DNA of 12,062 nucleotides, taken from positions 1-12,062 of the forward strand of contig LSSN01001699.1 of NCBI GenBank assembly GCA_001970855.1, read 5' to 3'. Under the pieces are notes generated by a model. That model was not told the origin of the DNA, searched no databases, and saw only the letters and a program-made list of their open reading frames with translations. Positions 1 through 9,537 of this stretch are shown here, one piece after another (within the stretch, counting starts at the first letter, position 1; every line of letters begins with the position of its first letter). A program made the translations under genes and the position numbers. The DNA is from Smittium culicis. Lineage: Eukaryota; Kickxellomycota; Harpellomycetes; Harpellales; Legeriomycetaceae.

Positions 1-1155
1 TGGAATTTCGACTCACTTGAAATTAAAGCTAAAAAACAAAAAATTAACGCAAAAATAATAAATTCGATTGGAAGCCAATTAATTTACAGCAACCGATTTG
101 AACTACTTTATGATGATAATTTAACACTCCAAAATCTCTGTAAAGCAACTGTAGATGCCATATGGACCGAATCTGCAGACCATAATGCAGTATCAACGCC
201 AGCAGACCTACAACTAAAAAAACTATCAAAAAAAGCAATTACTTGTATTAAAAACAGGCGAAACGCCTTCAAAAAATTTAGGCGTGGAAAAATCAGCCAA
301 TCAATTTATACTGACACCAAATCGAGAGCATTTGATGCTATTAAATTTGATCGGCAACAATTCTATAAGAAAAAAATGAAATTAATAGCTAACCAATTAA
401 TTTCCAACGATTCCAAAAAGCTATGGAATTTTATTAAATCATACACTGGGAAGTCGTTCCAAAGCATCGCCGATGGCCCGGTGTACGATAAAAATAAAAA
501 TTTAATCACTGAAAAGCAAAATAAAATTAAAATTTGGACTAATCACTTTGGAGAACTAGCCAAAGACACTACCGGGAACAGCAGATGTTACAATAAGTGG
601 GAAAATCTTATTAATACGGACACTAACTATTACACAGAGTGTGATAGCACTATTTTATGGTCAAATATTACAGATGCACTTCGTGACACACCTAACAACA
701 AGGCTCCGGGAACTGACGGTGTACCATCTGAGGTATGGAAACTGGTGATGGCCGAGCAATCACCAACATCCTCACTAGCAAAATTATTAAACAAAATCGT
801 CAATATAATATATGATACTGGGGATATATCCAAGTGTCTCGAAACATCAGTTGTTGTCCCGGTGCCTAAAAAAGGTGACCTGAAGGACCCCGATAACTAC
901 CGAGGGATATCACTGATCCCAACACTGGCAAAACTGGTGGCCAAAATTGTGGCCACTAAACTCAACAAAATCGATGCAAAGTACCAAATATTGGTAAAAG
1001 AGCAAGCTGGATTTCGGAATTTCGAGGAGTGTGCGGGCCAAGCGACCACTCTATACGAAATAGTCCGCCGACGGAAAATTCAGAACAAGGAAACATGGCT
1101 GTGCTATATCGACTATAGCAAGGCCTACGACCGGGTACCTGTCATGATTGGGTAG
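1..1155 (+). pseudogene. LINE (non-LTR) ORF2 fragment: linker plus N-terminal reverse transcriptase
   Basis: Frame 1 is open from the first base of the window to a TAG at 1153-1155 (384 residues), so the Met at 376 is internal and the protein starts outside the window. Residues 1 to about 200 are a Lys/Asn-rich linker of the type found between endonuclease and RT in LINE ORF2 proteins. RT motifs follow: KAPGTDGVPSEVWK (about 233-246), PVPKKGDL from residue 287, NYRGISLI at 299-306, QAGFRNFEECAGQ near 335-347, and motif A CYIDYSKAYDRVP near 368-380, with the first catalytic Asp encoded at 1111-1113. Homology to the second copy at 7484-7614 stops at about 1142. The last residues, VMIG, and the stop come from unrelated sequence. 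The fragment therefore lacks motifs B, C and D and cannot be catalytic. The family is clear, but the exact LINE clade is not, because the endonuclease is outside the window. Confidence 0.9.
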
Positions 1156-1165
1156 TTTTGCCTCG

Positions 1166-1312
1166 GCTTTTGCTGCGGATTATTCCAGCCAGTAACATAA
1201 CCACCGATCCATACAAATATCCCCAACACTTTTTCTGCGGATTTATTCCAGCCATTAACATAACCACCGGTTTATACAAATATCCCCAACGCTTTTGCTG
1301 CGGATTTTTCCT
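1166..1312. repeat. 62-63 bp tandem repeat, about 2.3 units
   Basis: The block TATTCCAGCC...CTGCGGAT occurs at 1181-1242 (62 bp) and again at 1243-1305 (63 bp), with six substitutions and one indel between the units. The tail of a preceding unit (GCTTTTGCTGCGGAT) is present at 1166-1180, and a few bases of a following one after 1305. The array begins about 20 bp after the point where the LINE fragment loses homology. It is more GC-rich than its surroundings and has no coding potential that I can see. Confidence 0.88.
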
Positions 1313-1371
1313 TGTTAGCACTTATTCCACACTATAATTTTATTATGGCCTGAATCATTCCTATGTTTTAC

Positions 1372-1399
1372 ATGTGTTTTGCACTGACGCAAAACACAT
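1372..1399. other. Perfect 11-bp hairpin, 6-nt loop
   Basis: ATGTGTTTTGC at 1372-1382 is followed by the loop ACTGAC and then its exact reverse complement GCAAAACACAT at 1389-1399. It lies downstream, in the minus sense, of the DIRS-like pol remnant, so it could belong to that element's 3' region. Its role is unknown. Confidence 0.8.
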
Positions 1400-1794
1400 A
1401 AATAGCCCGAGCTTTCCCTAGTTTTTTGGTCTCTTCATCTGACAACAATTTTATTCTGTTTTCTAGTCTTAGTTTTAGCTTTAAATTTCAATCTTAGCTT
1501 TAATAAATTATACGTCCTCTTGCCTGCAAAAGTAACACTTGGTTTACTCCTATCTTTCTTTTTAGTTGATCCTTCCCCTATCGTTCTTGACAATTTACGC
1601 CAAAAATTTGATTATTTGATGTACTGAAATGGGAGTAAATGTCATGTTCGATTTACCTAGTCTAAAAAGCGCTGCTGCTTAGAACTCTATTTGGATCTAC
1701 GGGTTAAATTTTGCTGTTTGGAAACGAATAGGTCAATAGAATAAGTGGAAGATCTTTATTTTTAAGGGGAAAATGTTGATATTTGAAGTTATCA
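1400..1794 (-). other. Unassigned stretch downstream of the DIRS-like pol
   Basis: The base composition resembles the DIRS-like region and not the AT desert, so this is probably the 3' part of the same element. A DIRS-type element would carry its tyrosine recombinase about here. In the minus frames I see only short open pieces, such as one around 1600-1680 with FRLGKSNMTFTP and a basic Lys/Arg-rich run near 1440-1560. No recombinase R...HxxR...Y signature can be read. I cannot assign a function. Confidence 0.35.
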
Positions 1795-3490
1795 AGCTCT
1801 AGTGCTTTTTTTTATGATAAAAGTGACTTTCCGCTATTTGAGTCTGGTACGAAAGTTTTTTCAAGTAGGAAAATTTTCTGTGAAATCGACAGCGATATTA
1901 GGTCTGGAAAACTGATTGCGGATTAACACATAGGTATCAGCAGTTTTATCGTGACTCACTCGTTGTGTATATTCTGAAATACCTGAACTATCAGCTTCCA
2001 GGGTTGATAACCTTTTAGATTGACGAATCAGGGCCATATACGATTCAGGGCATTATGTTTATTTGAATATTTTTCTAGATACCATACGTATATTGAACTG
2101 TTATCTGTAATTGGGTGATATAAAAAGGTCCAAGTTTTGGGGTCCATATTGTGATTATAGAGCTGATAATGTCTCCTGAGATATAGAATATTCGGTTTGC
2201 ACTTTCAAACTGTTGGTGATGTCCGCTGGATTATGTACACATAAAAAATAGGTCACTAGCGATCGGATATTGATCTTAAGGTAGTGAGAAAGATTTTTTC
2301 TGTTAAATCCAGAAGTTCTAGAGAGGCTGTGCCGCCGTTTTTCTTTATATAGGAGAGTGTATTGTGTTTTCTGAGTATAAAAATTCCGATTGATCCAAAA
2401 AATTCTTGAAATTCAGTCTATAAAACACCTACAACAGTTAGATTATATTTATATGCAATTTTACCACTTTGGGGCTATATAGGTTAAACTGAGAGCGGTT
2501 TAAACCTAATAATTTCTCAAACTTAGTTGCTGGAGTTGGTAAAAAGATTTTTTCTTGGTTTCTAGATCAAGATCGAGTAAAAATTTCTCGATTTTATTTG
2601 TTTCTTATAGAATGGATGGCTCTGAATTTCAGGTTTTATCTATTTCAAAATCGATTTTTATGAGTTCGATATGGAAAGAGCTCGGTTTTTGAGATTTAAC
2701 ATTTGGATTATCATGAGTAACCCAGAAAGCAGGGAGAAAAATATCGATTGGGCTACCCAAATAAACTCGCCAGGCTTGTCAGTGTCGAATGGCCAGTGTT
2801 GAGAAATCTGTTGGCTTCGATTCGGAGGTCCCTGATCTTGAAGAACGGATATTTGAGAGACATTTTTCTGGTTTTGATCATCATTCAAGATGAAATATCG
2901 AGTGAGACGGCGTGGTAGACGACTTCTCCGAATTGAACTTGAATGCAAGCTCTGAGAAATTAATTAGATTTAGACTGTGTTAGCTTAATACACGTCCTTG
3001 GTTTCTCATATCAGCAGCAGATCGTGTAGATATTCAGAAGCTCAAATATCTTTTGACCTTGCCAATTATAAATTTGGGATCAGGATCTTGGTAAAGATCA
3101 AAGGTCTCAGTGATAGCCCTAATAACTGAAAGTGAAATTTTAAACAGCGAAGTTATAATGAAAAATATGGTTATTTCGGCACTAATAGTAAATAATTGCA
3201 TGAAGGCATTCTGAAGATCTAGTGACGTCAAATAATACTTCCAGAGTACCATTAATCACATTTAATTCAGATTTTCCACATTGAATTCTATTCCTGCACG
3301 TGGAGGATTAGCTTATGGAAATTAAGAACGAGTCAATGGCCTCCAGTCTTCATCAAAATGGTGAAATTCTGAATTTTAATGCCTAGGAGCATCATTTATT
3401 TGTATTCGATCACTCGCTTATATATCTGCGATGCTATTTCTTTCTTCAAGAAATCGCAGACCTTTAATCTCAGCTTATTTTTTCCCCTCA
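1795..3490 (-). pseudogene. DIRS-like Pol remnant: reverse transcriptase and RNase H, multiply broken
   Basis: Order of blocks in the minus sense: a linker near 3470-3420; a Glu-Asp-Trp-Arg-Pro segment near 3350; motif A YYLTSLDLQNAF with LDLQNAF at 3222-3202; a frameshift; motif B LGLSLRPLIFTKIL at 3122-3081; motif C YLHDLLL at 3032-3012, where the family has Y-L-D-D; SEKSSTTPSHSIFHL at about 2931-2887; FKIRDLRIEANRFLN and STLTSLASLFG at about 2840-2758; a frameshift; QMLNLKNRALS near 2700-2665; LSYIKKNGGTASLELLDL around 2355-2300; NPAD at 2232-2221; YGPQNLDLF at 2148-2122; PWKLIVQVFQNI near 2003-1968. At least ten stops fall between these blocks. The Asp-to-His change in motif C alone would be expected to abolish polymerase activity. 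Functions are read from family motifs and no search was run. The DIRS/Ngaro assignment rests on YLDDLL-type motif C, the IRDLRxEA block and the GGTxS/NPAD RNase H pattern. Confidence 0.78.
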
Positions 3491-3545
3491 ATTCACGATT
3501 CATAGCTTTAGTACGAGTTCTTGATAAAAATTCTGAATCCCCTCT

Positions 3546-4309
3546 CAATCATGATCCGTGACTATCGGCTTTCCGTTATTTTGCGCCATTTCGATTTGAA
3601 TATAGCTTGTATTACATAAGCTTCGGAGCATTTCTGGATATCTATTAAGACTCCTTTCTTCAGTCTCGACTTCTCTCGCGAAAATTTGATTTTCGGTTGT
3701 AGATTTTGAAACTTTCTTCAGCAGATTATACATCATTGATGCTCTGTGGCGTAAGAATTTTACTGCTGTTAGAATCCTAGTTGATCTAATTCTGTATGTG
3801 ATTGCAAAAAATCTGGACAAATTGACGTTTAGCGGCTGGTTTTTTAGCAATTAGAGCGTCAAACGCCTCTCGATCAATAAGCGATTTGAGATCAGATTCA
3901 AACAGATTATTTGGATATCCAGGAGGTTCCAGTTCCTTGTGAAGGCTGTATAACTTTATTTGAACTAAATTATAGGCGTATACAGATATTAGCGCTCTTG
4001 TCGTGCACATAAAAAGAATTTCTGGTTCCTCGTAAGAGTCATAACCTTGGATTTCCTCGATTTGGCTATAGATGTAGTATCAATTAGAGAAGTTGCATGT
4101 GCCAGGGATAACTTTATTTCATAATGAGCAAAATAAGTTTTCATCAATGCGCCCGACGCTGTATCATTCAGTTGCGGATCTGTGTTGTTCATCGAACTAG
4201 TCTTGGTTCAAGAGCTGATTTCAATCTTGCACTCTTCTTCGGTCAACGGTAACCTCAAGAAATCCTCATAAATCGATGAAAGCGCTTCGGTGAGTTTTGG
4301 ATAAACATT
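3546..4309 (-). pseudogene. Gag-like region of the DIRS-like element, broken
   Basis: This would encode the structural protein upstream of pol. From 4309 the minus frame reads through a TGA near 4207, then through the open piece 4192-3989, whose N-terminus is MNNTDPQLNDTASG. About 1 nt is lost near 4010 and reading continues in the next frame, with HKELEPPGYPNNLFESDL and LIDREAFDALIAKKPAAK, to a TAG at 3788-3786. The same frame continues as a Ser/Asn/Arg-rich tail (SNSSKILTPQS, NRKSNFRERSRD) with nine stops before 3546. Such a tail is usual for retroelement Gag C-termini. A 101-codon open frame at 3850-3545 overlaps this tail in another frame, and I judge it a shadow. Gag identity is inferred mainly from position and composition, because DIRS Gag proteins are poorly conserved. 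Confidence 0.6.
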
Positions 4310-4319
4310 TTAGTCTGTA

Positions 4320-6225
4320 ATTAGTATCTTTGTATAAAATTACCAGAATTCATGTTTTTGGTTGCACTACCTTATTAATAGGAGATATAATACCAGTTTA
4401 GTTATACTCTGACTTTGTCTTGGGTTGCAATTACTTAGGTTTTAGTCACATGTTGTAATGATTAATATTTTTGAAGGAAAAAAATTTTTTAAGTTGAAAA
4501 TCTTTATGGCGGTAAAGTACTTATGAGAATTAAAAGATAATAAGGATAACACTAACATGCAATTTAAATTATTACTATAAAAATATTTTTAGTTATTATA
4601 TTTTATTATATTTTTATAGGTTTTTAATAATCGGTTTATTTTATCTTTTAAGATTTTAATAATTAAATTATGATCCTTCTGATGAATAAAAAGATAAAAT
4701 TCTAGTAAAATTTTTTGTTTTACAGGTTAAATAATACAAAATTATAGTGGAAATTAGGATACTTTTTATGGAATTTATAAACCAAACCTGTATTGATGCT
4801 ATATATTATCAAGTTTCTGAATTATAATAACATCCAACTAATTTATAGATAAATGAAAAATAATTTTTAATGATTTATATTACAAGTAAATTTAATCTAA
4901 TTTCGCCACATTATAAACCAATATAAAACTAGAATATCTTTTTCTTTTATAGGGAATATTCACTATATCAAGCCTTTTATTTTTAGAAATATATAATTAT
5001 GCATAAAACCATTAATCTGATATATATATTTTTTCATTCTTTAAATCAGAATTTTTTTGTTGGAAAGATTATAATATTAGTAATTACGAGATAAAATAAA
5101 TTTCAATAACATTATTAGCTATGAGATATATTTACTTAATGATAATAACTTTAGTGGATGGAATATAAAAACTAATTTCATAAAAATAATAAATTACTGT
5201 TTCTGAGTATCAAATGTTTACCTAATAGTAATTGATATCACCCGTATTATCCATATAGCCATTTCATCAAGTATATTGAAAGATTGAATTTAAAATTAAT
5301 TAAGTTTATCCCAACATAATCGAATACATCAAGATCATTGAAACACTTGTTGTTACTATTGAATATTCTAATACTAAGAAAATATCCCAAGTTGTGTCAA
5401 ATGAGTTTAATATTCATTTGTAATAATGATATCTAATGAATATGAAATGTTAGCTTAAAATTAGTAGATTATTTTATTTATAGCTATATATACTCTAAAT
5501 TCTGATAAAATTTAGCTAAAAATAAAATATTGATTCTTATTGAAGCTATTTCAAACTTAACACTGACTAGAATCATGAATATAATTATCTTATTTCAAAT
5601 GTTATACAAAATTTCTTTTGAAATGGGTATAACTATCATTAAAGATATTATTAAGATAATTTCAATTTAATAACAGAATTTTATAAATTAAATAATCAGT
5701 TTTTTTTGAAATTTATCAGTTAATAGGTTTATAATATATTCTATATTAATAAAATTATATAATTATAAGAGTAAAATGAGTTTAGAATTATTAATTCTTG
5801 TCCTTCTGCACGTCAAAAATTGCCTAATTCACAATGGGTTGATTATTGAGATACAAAAATCAATCTAACTATGAAGAATAAAATCTCAATATAAAAGGAT
5901 TAAATTCGAAAGAATGACTGAAACCAGATATAGGATCGTTATAAGATATAAAAACTTCCACAAGGAGTATTCAGCCTATTTTCAAATGAGCATTGTAAAA
6001 AATATATAATGGTAAGATTTCAGTTTAGCAATCGAAACCAGTATGAACTAGCTGATTTTTGGAAATTAACGATATCGCCACCTATAAAGCATATAAATAT
6101 GTGAACGACAGTTCCAGGCACACAAATACTGCAATAGGAGCAAAATATAAAAAAAATTGGACAAATCAAATCGCTTAAACCAGGCTCTGTGAAATATAGA
6201 AAGTACCCGTACCATTTCCGATTTT
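4320..6225. other. AT-rich stretch, no gene seen
   Basis: The G+C content drops abruptly. For example, bases 4561-4620 contain only four G/C. Short open frames here are random-looking and rich in Phe, Ile, Lys and Asn. A 69-codon minus frame at 6229-6020 has no recognisable motif. I see no tRNA, rRNA, repeat array or convincing promoter. It may be ordinary AT-rich intergenic DNA or fully decayed transposon sequence. Confidence 0.6.
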
Positions 6226-6229
6226 TCAT

Positions 6230-6839
6230 ATGAGCCCAGCTTTAGTATTGATTAAACTATTGAAGGTCAAAAATTTTGCCTTTTTGCCAATTTCCAGGTC
6301 AACTGTTCACCGGTTGATGACAGACCGATTATTTAGTCGATTCCGGCCGATTATAAATACTCTAGTCTGATCTGGTGAATCTTCAGAGCAGAATTTTTTA
6401 TCCTTAGTGCGCACCCAGTCATCCAGGTGTCCATCCGGGCCATCATTGGTGCCTTGATGAGATCTGCGATTCATGCATTTGATGTTGGCCATTTATGGTA
6501 TTCACGCTCACGGGCTGTGCTGGTGAGCATGAACACTAAAGCTGTTTCCAGCTCGTCCCTGATTAGCTACATATAAAGATTTGATAGGATAATTAAGATT
6601 ATAAAATTAATCTTAAATACCCAATTAAAAAAAATTATATTTACTATATAAGACTAAGAGATTCAACTTTTAATCTCCAAGCCTTTCAATATTTTAATAC
6701 CCCTCTAGTTTCTCAAACAATAAGTAAAATTATAATTAATACTTAGTGAAACACTACAAGGCCACTGATTTAATGACAATAGCAACCAGTCGGATTGCCT
6801 AGTCGATTTCGATCTGTATGGGGGTGCATCTGGCTTCGC
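6230..6839 (-). pseudogene. LINE ORF2 C-terminal region of copy 2, interrupted
   Basis: After the frameshift the correct frame reads LSEARCTPIQIEID, a TAG at 6801-6799 (AAG in copy 3), then AIRLVAIVIKSVA down to about 6759. The roughly 195-bp insert follows. Reading resumes at 6563 with IRDELETALVFMLTSTARER, a TGA at 6473-6471 where copy 3 has TGG (Trp), IADLIKAPMMARMDTW, and a one-base loss near 6400. The continuation FCSEDS lies in the next frame. A 61-codon open frame at 6492-6307 is a hybrid of the wrong frame and, after the deletion, the right one. It is not a gene. The role of this C-terminal domain in the family is not known to me. Confidence 0.78.
6564..6758. other. Approx. 195-bp AT-rich insert within LINE copy 2
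   Basis: Comparison with copy 3 shows homology up to AAATCAGTGGCC at about 6759 and again from ATCAGGGACGAGC at 6563. Copy 3 has only about 10 bp (ATGGAGCGC) between these points. The insert has no open frame or clear terminal inverted repeats. TGTAG occurs near both edges, which may be chance in AT-rich DNA. It could be a small non-autonomous element or filler DNA. Confidence 0.65.
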
Positions 6840-7673
6840 TTAGCCAAATGTCTCCCCACCGTAACATCCAATCGGCATCAGCACCGGATTAATGAACTTT
6901 ATTTTTAATGTTGTTAGCACATCAGACCGCCTCAGGAAGCCATACGCAGCGTATACAGCCGTCCTGACCTTATTCTTGTTGTTCTTGATGGTCCCAGATA
7001 CGTCCAATTTGCTATTCGTAATATAGCCTAAGTAAGTGTACTGGTCGGTAAAGTTGGCTTTTTGGCCCTGCAGGGTCATATCAGTGGTCAACTCCCCGCT
7101 TATAGTCATTATCCCGCACTTGGAGGCATTCACAGCCATTTCCCAAGTGTCCGACCATTCGGTTAAGGTGTTCAGTGCGGCTTGTAAATCGACTGATGAT
7201 TCGGCCAATAGCACGGCATCGTCGGCAAACAGTATTCCTGGTATGCGTGAGGTGAGCCCAGGCACCCGCACACCTGGTACGTTCTTGAATATATCGTTGA
7301 TGTAGAAATCGAAGAGTATCGGCGAGGCTGGGCACCCTTGTCGCACTCCACAGAGGTATTCAGTGGGGTTGGAAACTTCATTTTCAACTATAGCTGCAAT
7401 TTTCGGGGCATCATACATGCCCTTGATTATATTGAGGAGTTTGCCCCCAATGCCCACTGATCGCAGTTTATGCAGTAAGGCCATATGGGGGACCCGGTCG
7501 TAGGCCTTGCTATAGTCGATATAGCACAGCCATGTTTCCTTGTTATGAATTTTGCGTCGGCGTACTATTTCGTATAGAGTGGTCGCTTTTGATCCACATT
7601 CCTTGAAATTCCGAATCCGATAATTTTTTTTCGATAATTTATAATCTATATTTACTGCGAGTTGAATTCTAAT
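6840..7673 (-). pseudogene. LINE reverse transcriptase core, open from motif A through thumb
   Basis: The minus frame is open from 7673 to a TAA at 6842-6840 (277 residues), and the element part begins at about 7614. The apparent Met at 7484 is internal, immediately after motif A CYIDYSKAYDRVPH. Catalytic and structural motifs are intact: the motif A Asp codon at 7517-7515; motif B, starting GVRQGCPASPILFDF, at 7349-7287; FADD of motif C at 7229-7218, followed by AVLLAE; WEMAVNASKCGIM of motif D near 7140-7100; and the thumb-side QYTYLGYITNSKLD. The family continues after GGETFG with LSEAR. Here a single-base loss at about 6843 puts a stop directly after ETFG. Without an endonuclease or the N-terminal half of the RT it should be inactive, although it is the best preserved piece of the family in the window. 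Confidence 0.88.
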
Positions 7674-8623
7674 TCACAATTTAAGTATATATTTAGAAAA
7701 CCTACGTTAAGCTAACAAAGCAAGACTTTTTGACTTTTAAACTTTATAAATTATAAATTTTGTGGGCAATTAGTTTTCCTGTATATATTTACGCAAGCAA
7801 AAGTTTGATATCAATATGTAGCACTGTTTAAACAATCTTACTAACTTATAAATAAAAACTTATGCAGACAGTAAGCTTTTATGAACTATTTATCATTGGT
7901 ACTATAATTTAAATGATATTTATATACTTTTAAGCAATAGAAAAAAAATTTTATTCTTATAGTATATAATTTTACTAGTTATAAGACTTTTTTTGGTCTG
8001 ATTTTATATAAAAATTTACTAATATATGCTATTAAAGTCAAAAAATCAACCATTAAATAAAAACTAAAGGCTATTTTGATCAAAAAATCTATATAAATAT
8101 ATTATTGTTAATTTAAACTCGTATAAATACAGCTAAGCTGAATAACAATAAAAAAGGGGAAATAAAGTTGAAAAACATAAGAGCTCAGTCGTAGGTGCCT
8201 ATACTTCAGCTAATATTATATTATAGGCAGATTTACGATTCAATAGGTAAAATAATATTCGTATTTGGATGATTAGTATGAAATCAGTTTGAGAACTCAG
8301 TTATATGCGAATTTGATACAGCTTGAAACCAAATTTATGTGATTATGGAGCTTCTAAAGAAGCAAAATATATAATATATAGAATAATTATTTTTATAGCT
8401 GTCGATAGTCGATATAATGTTAAAAAATCATTTACAATAGTATCTTTGAAAAAATTGTACAAAAAATATAAATATTCAAGACATAATTTTTTAAATCAAG
8501 CTGAATGGTTTTTAATGATCTTTTTTATGTAAAAAAATAGTAATCAAACATAACCATATGAGCTTAATTATGCGCGAAACTAAATTTTGTGACGAGTAAG
8601 GATCAGCGTAGAAAAATGGACGA

Positions 8624-8637
8624 GTGTATATATACAC
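8624..8637. repeat. 14-bp perfect palindrome
   Basis: GTGTATATATACAC is its own reverse complement. In such AT-rich DNA this may be chance, and no adjacent gene suggests an operator. Confidence 0.5.
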
Positions 8638-9537
8638 ATATTAAAAATAAAATAGCAGGTAAAAATAAGAAACTTTTTTATAGTAGTAGAATAAGCACAA
8701 CGTTTGTACGTAGATGGATATATCTTTAAGGAATTTAAGGTCGCAGGATTCATTAATAAAAGTCTAATAGTAAATAAAAACAATAGGTTGAATATAAGAG
8801 CTGCCTACTTTTTTTTTCAGGAGATGAAGAGTTATTGAAGATAAAAAACATTTTTTAATCTGGGTGTTGAGGATCAAAATATTTCCTGAAGTGTCAAAAA
8901 ACAAGAGCAGTAAAGATTGTGAGAGAGGAGGCAAAGATTCTGATGACAGTACATAAAATATAAAATATTAAATAGCGAATTCTTAAAGCTTTCTTGGCCT
9001 TATTAAATTAGTAATGGCCGTTGCAGCATAAATATTGTAAAGTATAAATTAAATAGAAAAATTGAATTTCTAACTTGTAATAAATTGTAATGAGAAAAAA
9101 TTACGTTCACCATTTTAATAGACAACAGACTGTCTTTGGTCTTTAAGACATGTTCAGCTGCGTTCAATAAATTAGTTTAATCCTTTCTTAGATACCAATT
9201 GGGTTATTGTAGGATAGAACAAATAACAAAATTATATATAAAATTTGATTAAACAATATATCCATAATTTTTATAATAGTGATGGACAGGGGAAGGGTTT
9301 AATTGGAAAATAATAAAAAATAATAGGGCTGTACATTAGAGCGTTTGATGTGAATCGAATCTAAACATACAGTGACTGAGTTTGATATTTTATATTCACT
9401 TTAAGCAGGGTAACTAACTGATATTTAGATTACTAAACCTTTTAGTTTCCGAGATACATAATTAGTTTGGCGATTATAATCAGCAAGTACAATAATATAA
9501 ATTAAAATGCCTCAATTTATATATTATTGGGAATAAT

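Larger units (their letters stand above)
1795..4312 (-). mobile_element. Decayed DIRS-like (tyrosine-recombinase class) retrotransposon, gag-pol region
   Basis: Reading all three minus frames gives an ordered series of protein blocks: a gag-like region (about 4309-3546), a pol N-terminal linker, RT motifs A, B and C, the connection to RNase H, an RNase H with GGT and NPAD motifs, and a post-RNase H segment ending near 1795. This order, and the type of RT/RNase H, are those of DIRS/Ngaro-type elements and not of Ty3 or Ty1, since no aspartic protease or integrase blocks are seen. The copy is dead, with many stops and several frameshifts. I could not identify terminal or split repeats or the recombinase, so the outer limits and the subgroup are uncertain. 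The left limit in the minus sense (about 4312) coincides with a sharp change to very AT-rich sequence. Confidence 0.8.
6230..7673 (-). mobile_element. LINE copy 2, 5'-truncated, RT motif A to C-terminal region
   Basis: This is the same family as the fragment at 1-1142, in the opposite orientation. Homology starts at about 7614, inside the GFRNF block upstream of motif A, and the sequence before it (7673-7615) is unrelated. It runs through the RT palm, the thumb and a C-terminal region that is also present at 11810-12062, and becomes unrecognisable near 6230. A roughly 195-bp unrelated AT-rich block interrupts it at about 6564-6758. I see no clear poly(A) or target-site duplication that would fix its 3' end. 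Confidence 0.85.

Noticed and set aside
376..378. Met at 376 as start of the LINE protein
   Set aside because: The frame is open from base 1 and the sequence upstream is clearly coding linker.
3545..3850. 101-codon minus open frame
   Set aside because: It overlaps the Ser/Asn/Arg-rich tail that continues the upstream gag-like frame, and I read it as a shadow opened by mutation. A family consensus could reverse this.
1795..4312. Ty3/Ty1 LTR element
   Set aside because: No protease or integrase blocks and no LTR pair were seen, and the RT/RNase H blocks are of the DIRS type.
6020..6229. 69-codon minus open frame
   Set aside because: It has a Cys/Phe-rich stretch but no motif, and lies in AT-rich DNA beside a decayed LINE.
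6564..6758. Intron in LINE copy 2
   Set aside because: It begins near GT and ends near AG in the minus sense, but a retrotransposed copy should lack introns and the flanks do not join in frame cleanly.
7036..7335. Open frames opposite to or out of frame with the LINE RT core
   Set aside because: Shadows of the well-supported RT frame, with no motifs of their own.
8806..8950. Pyrimidine run ending CAG, then a short Lys/Asp/Ser-rich frame ending at a TAA near 8950
   Set aside because: It resembles a splice acceptor plus terminal exon, but the readable frame has a TGA a few bases after the AG and no upstream exon or family match was found.
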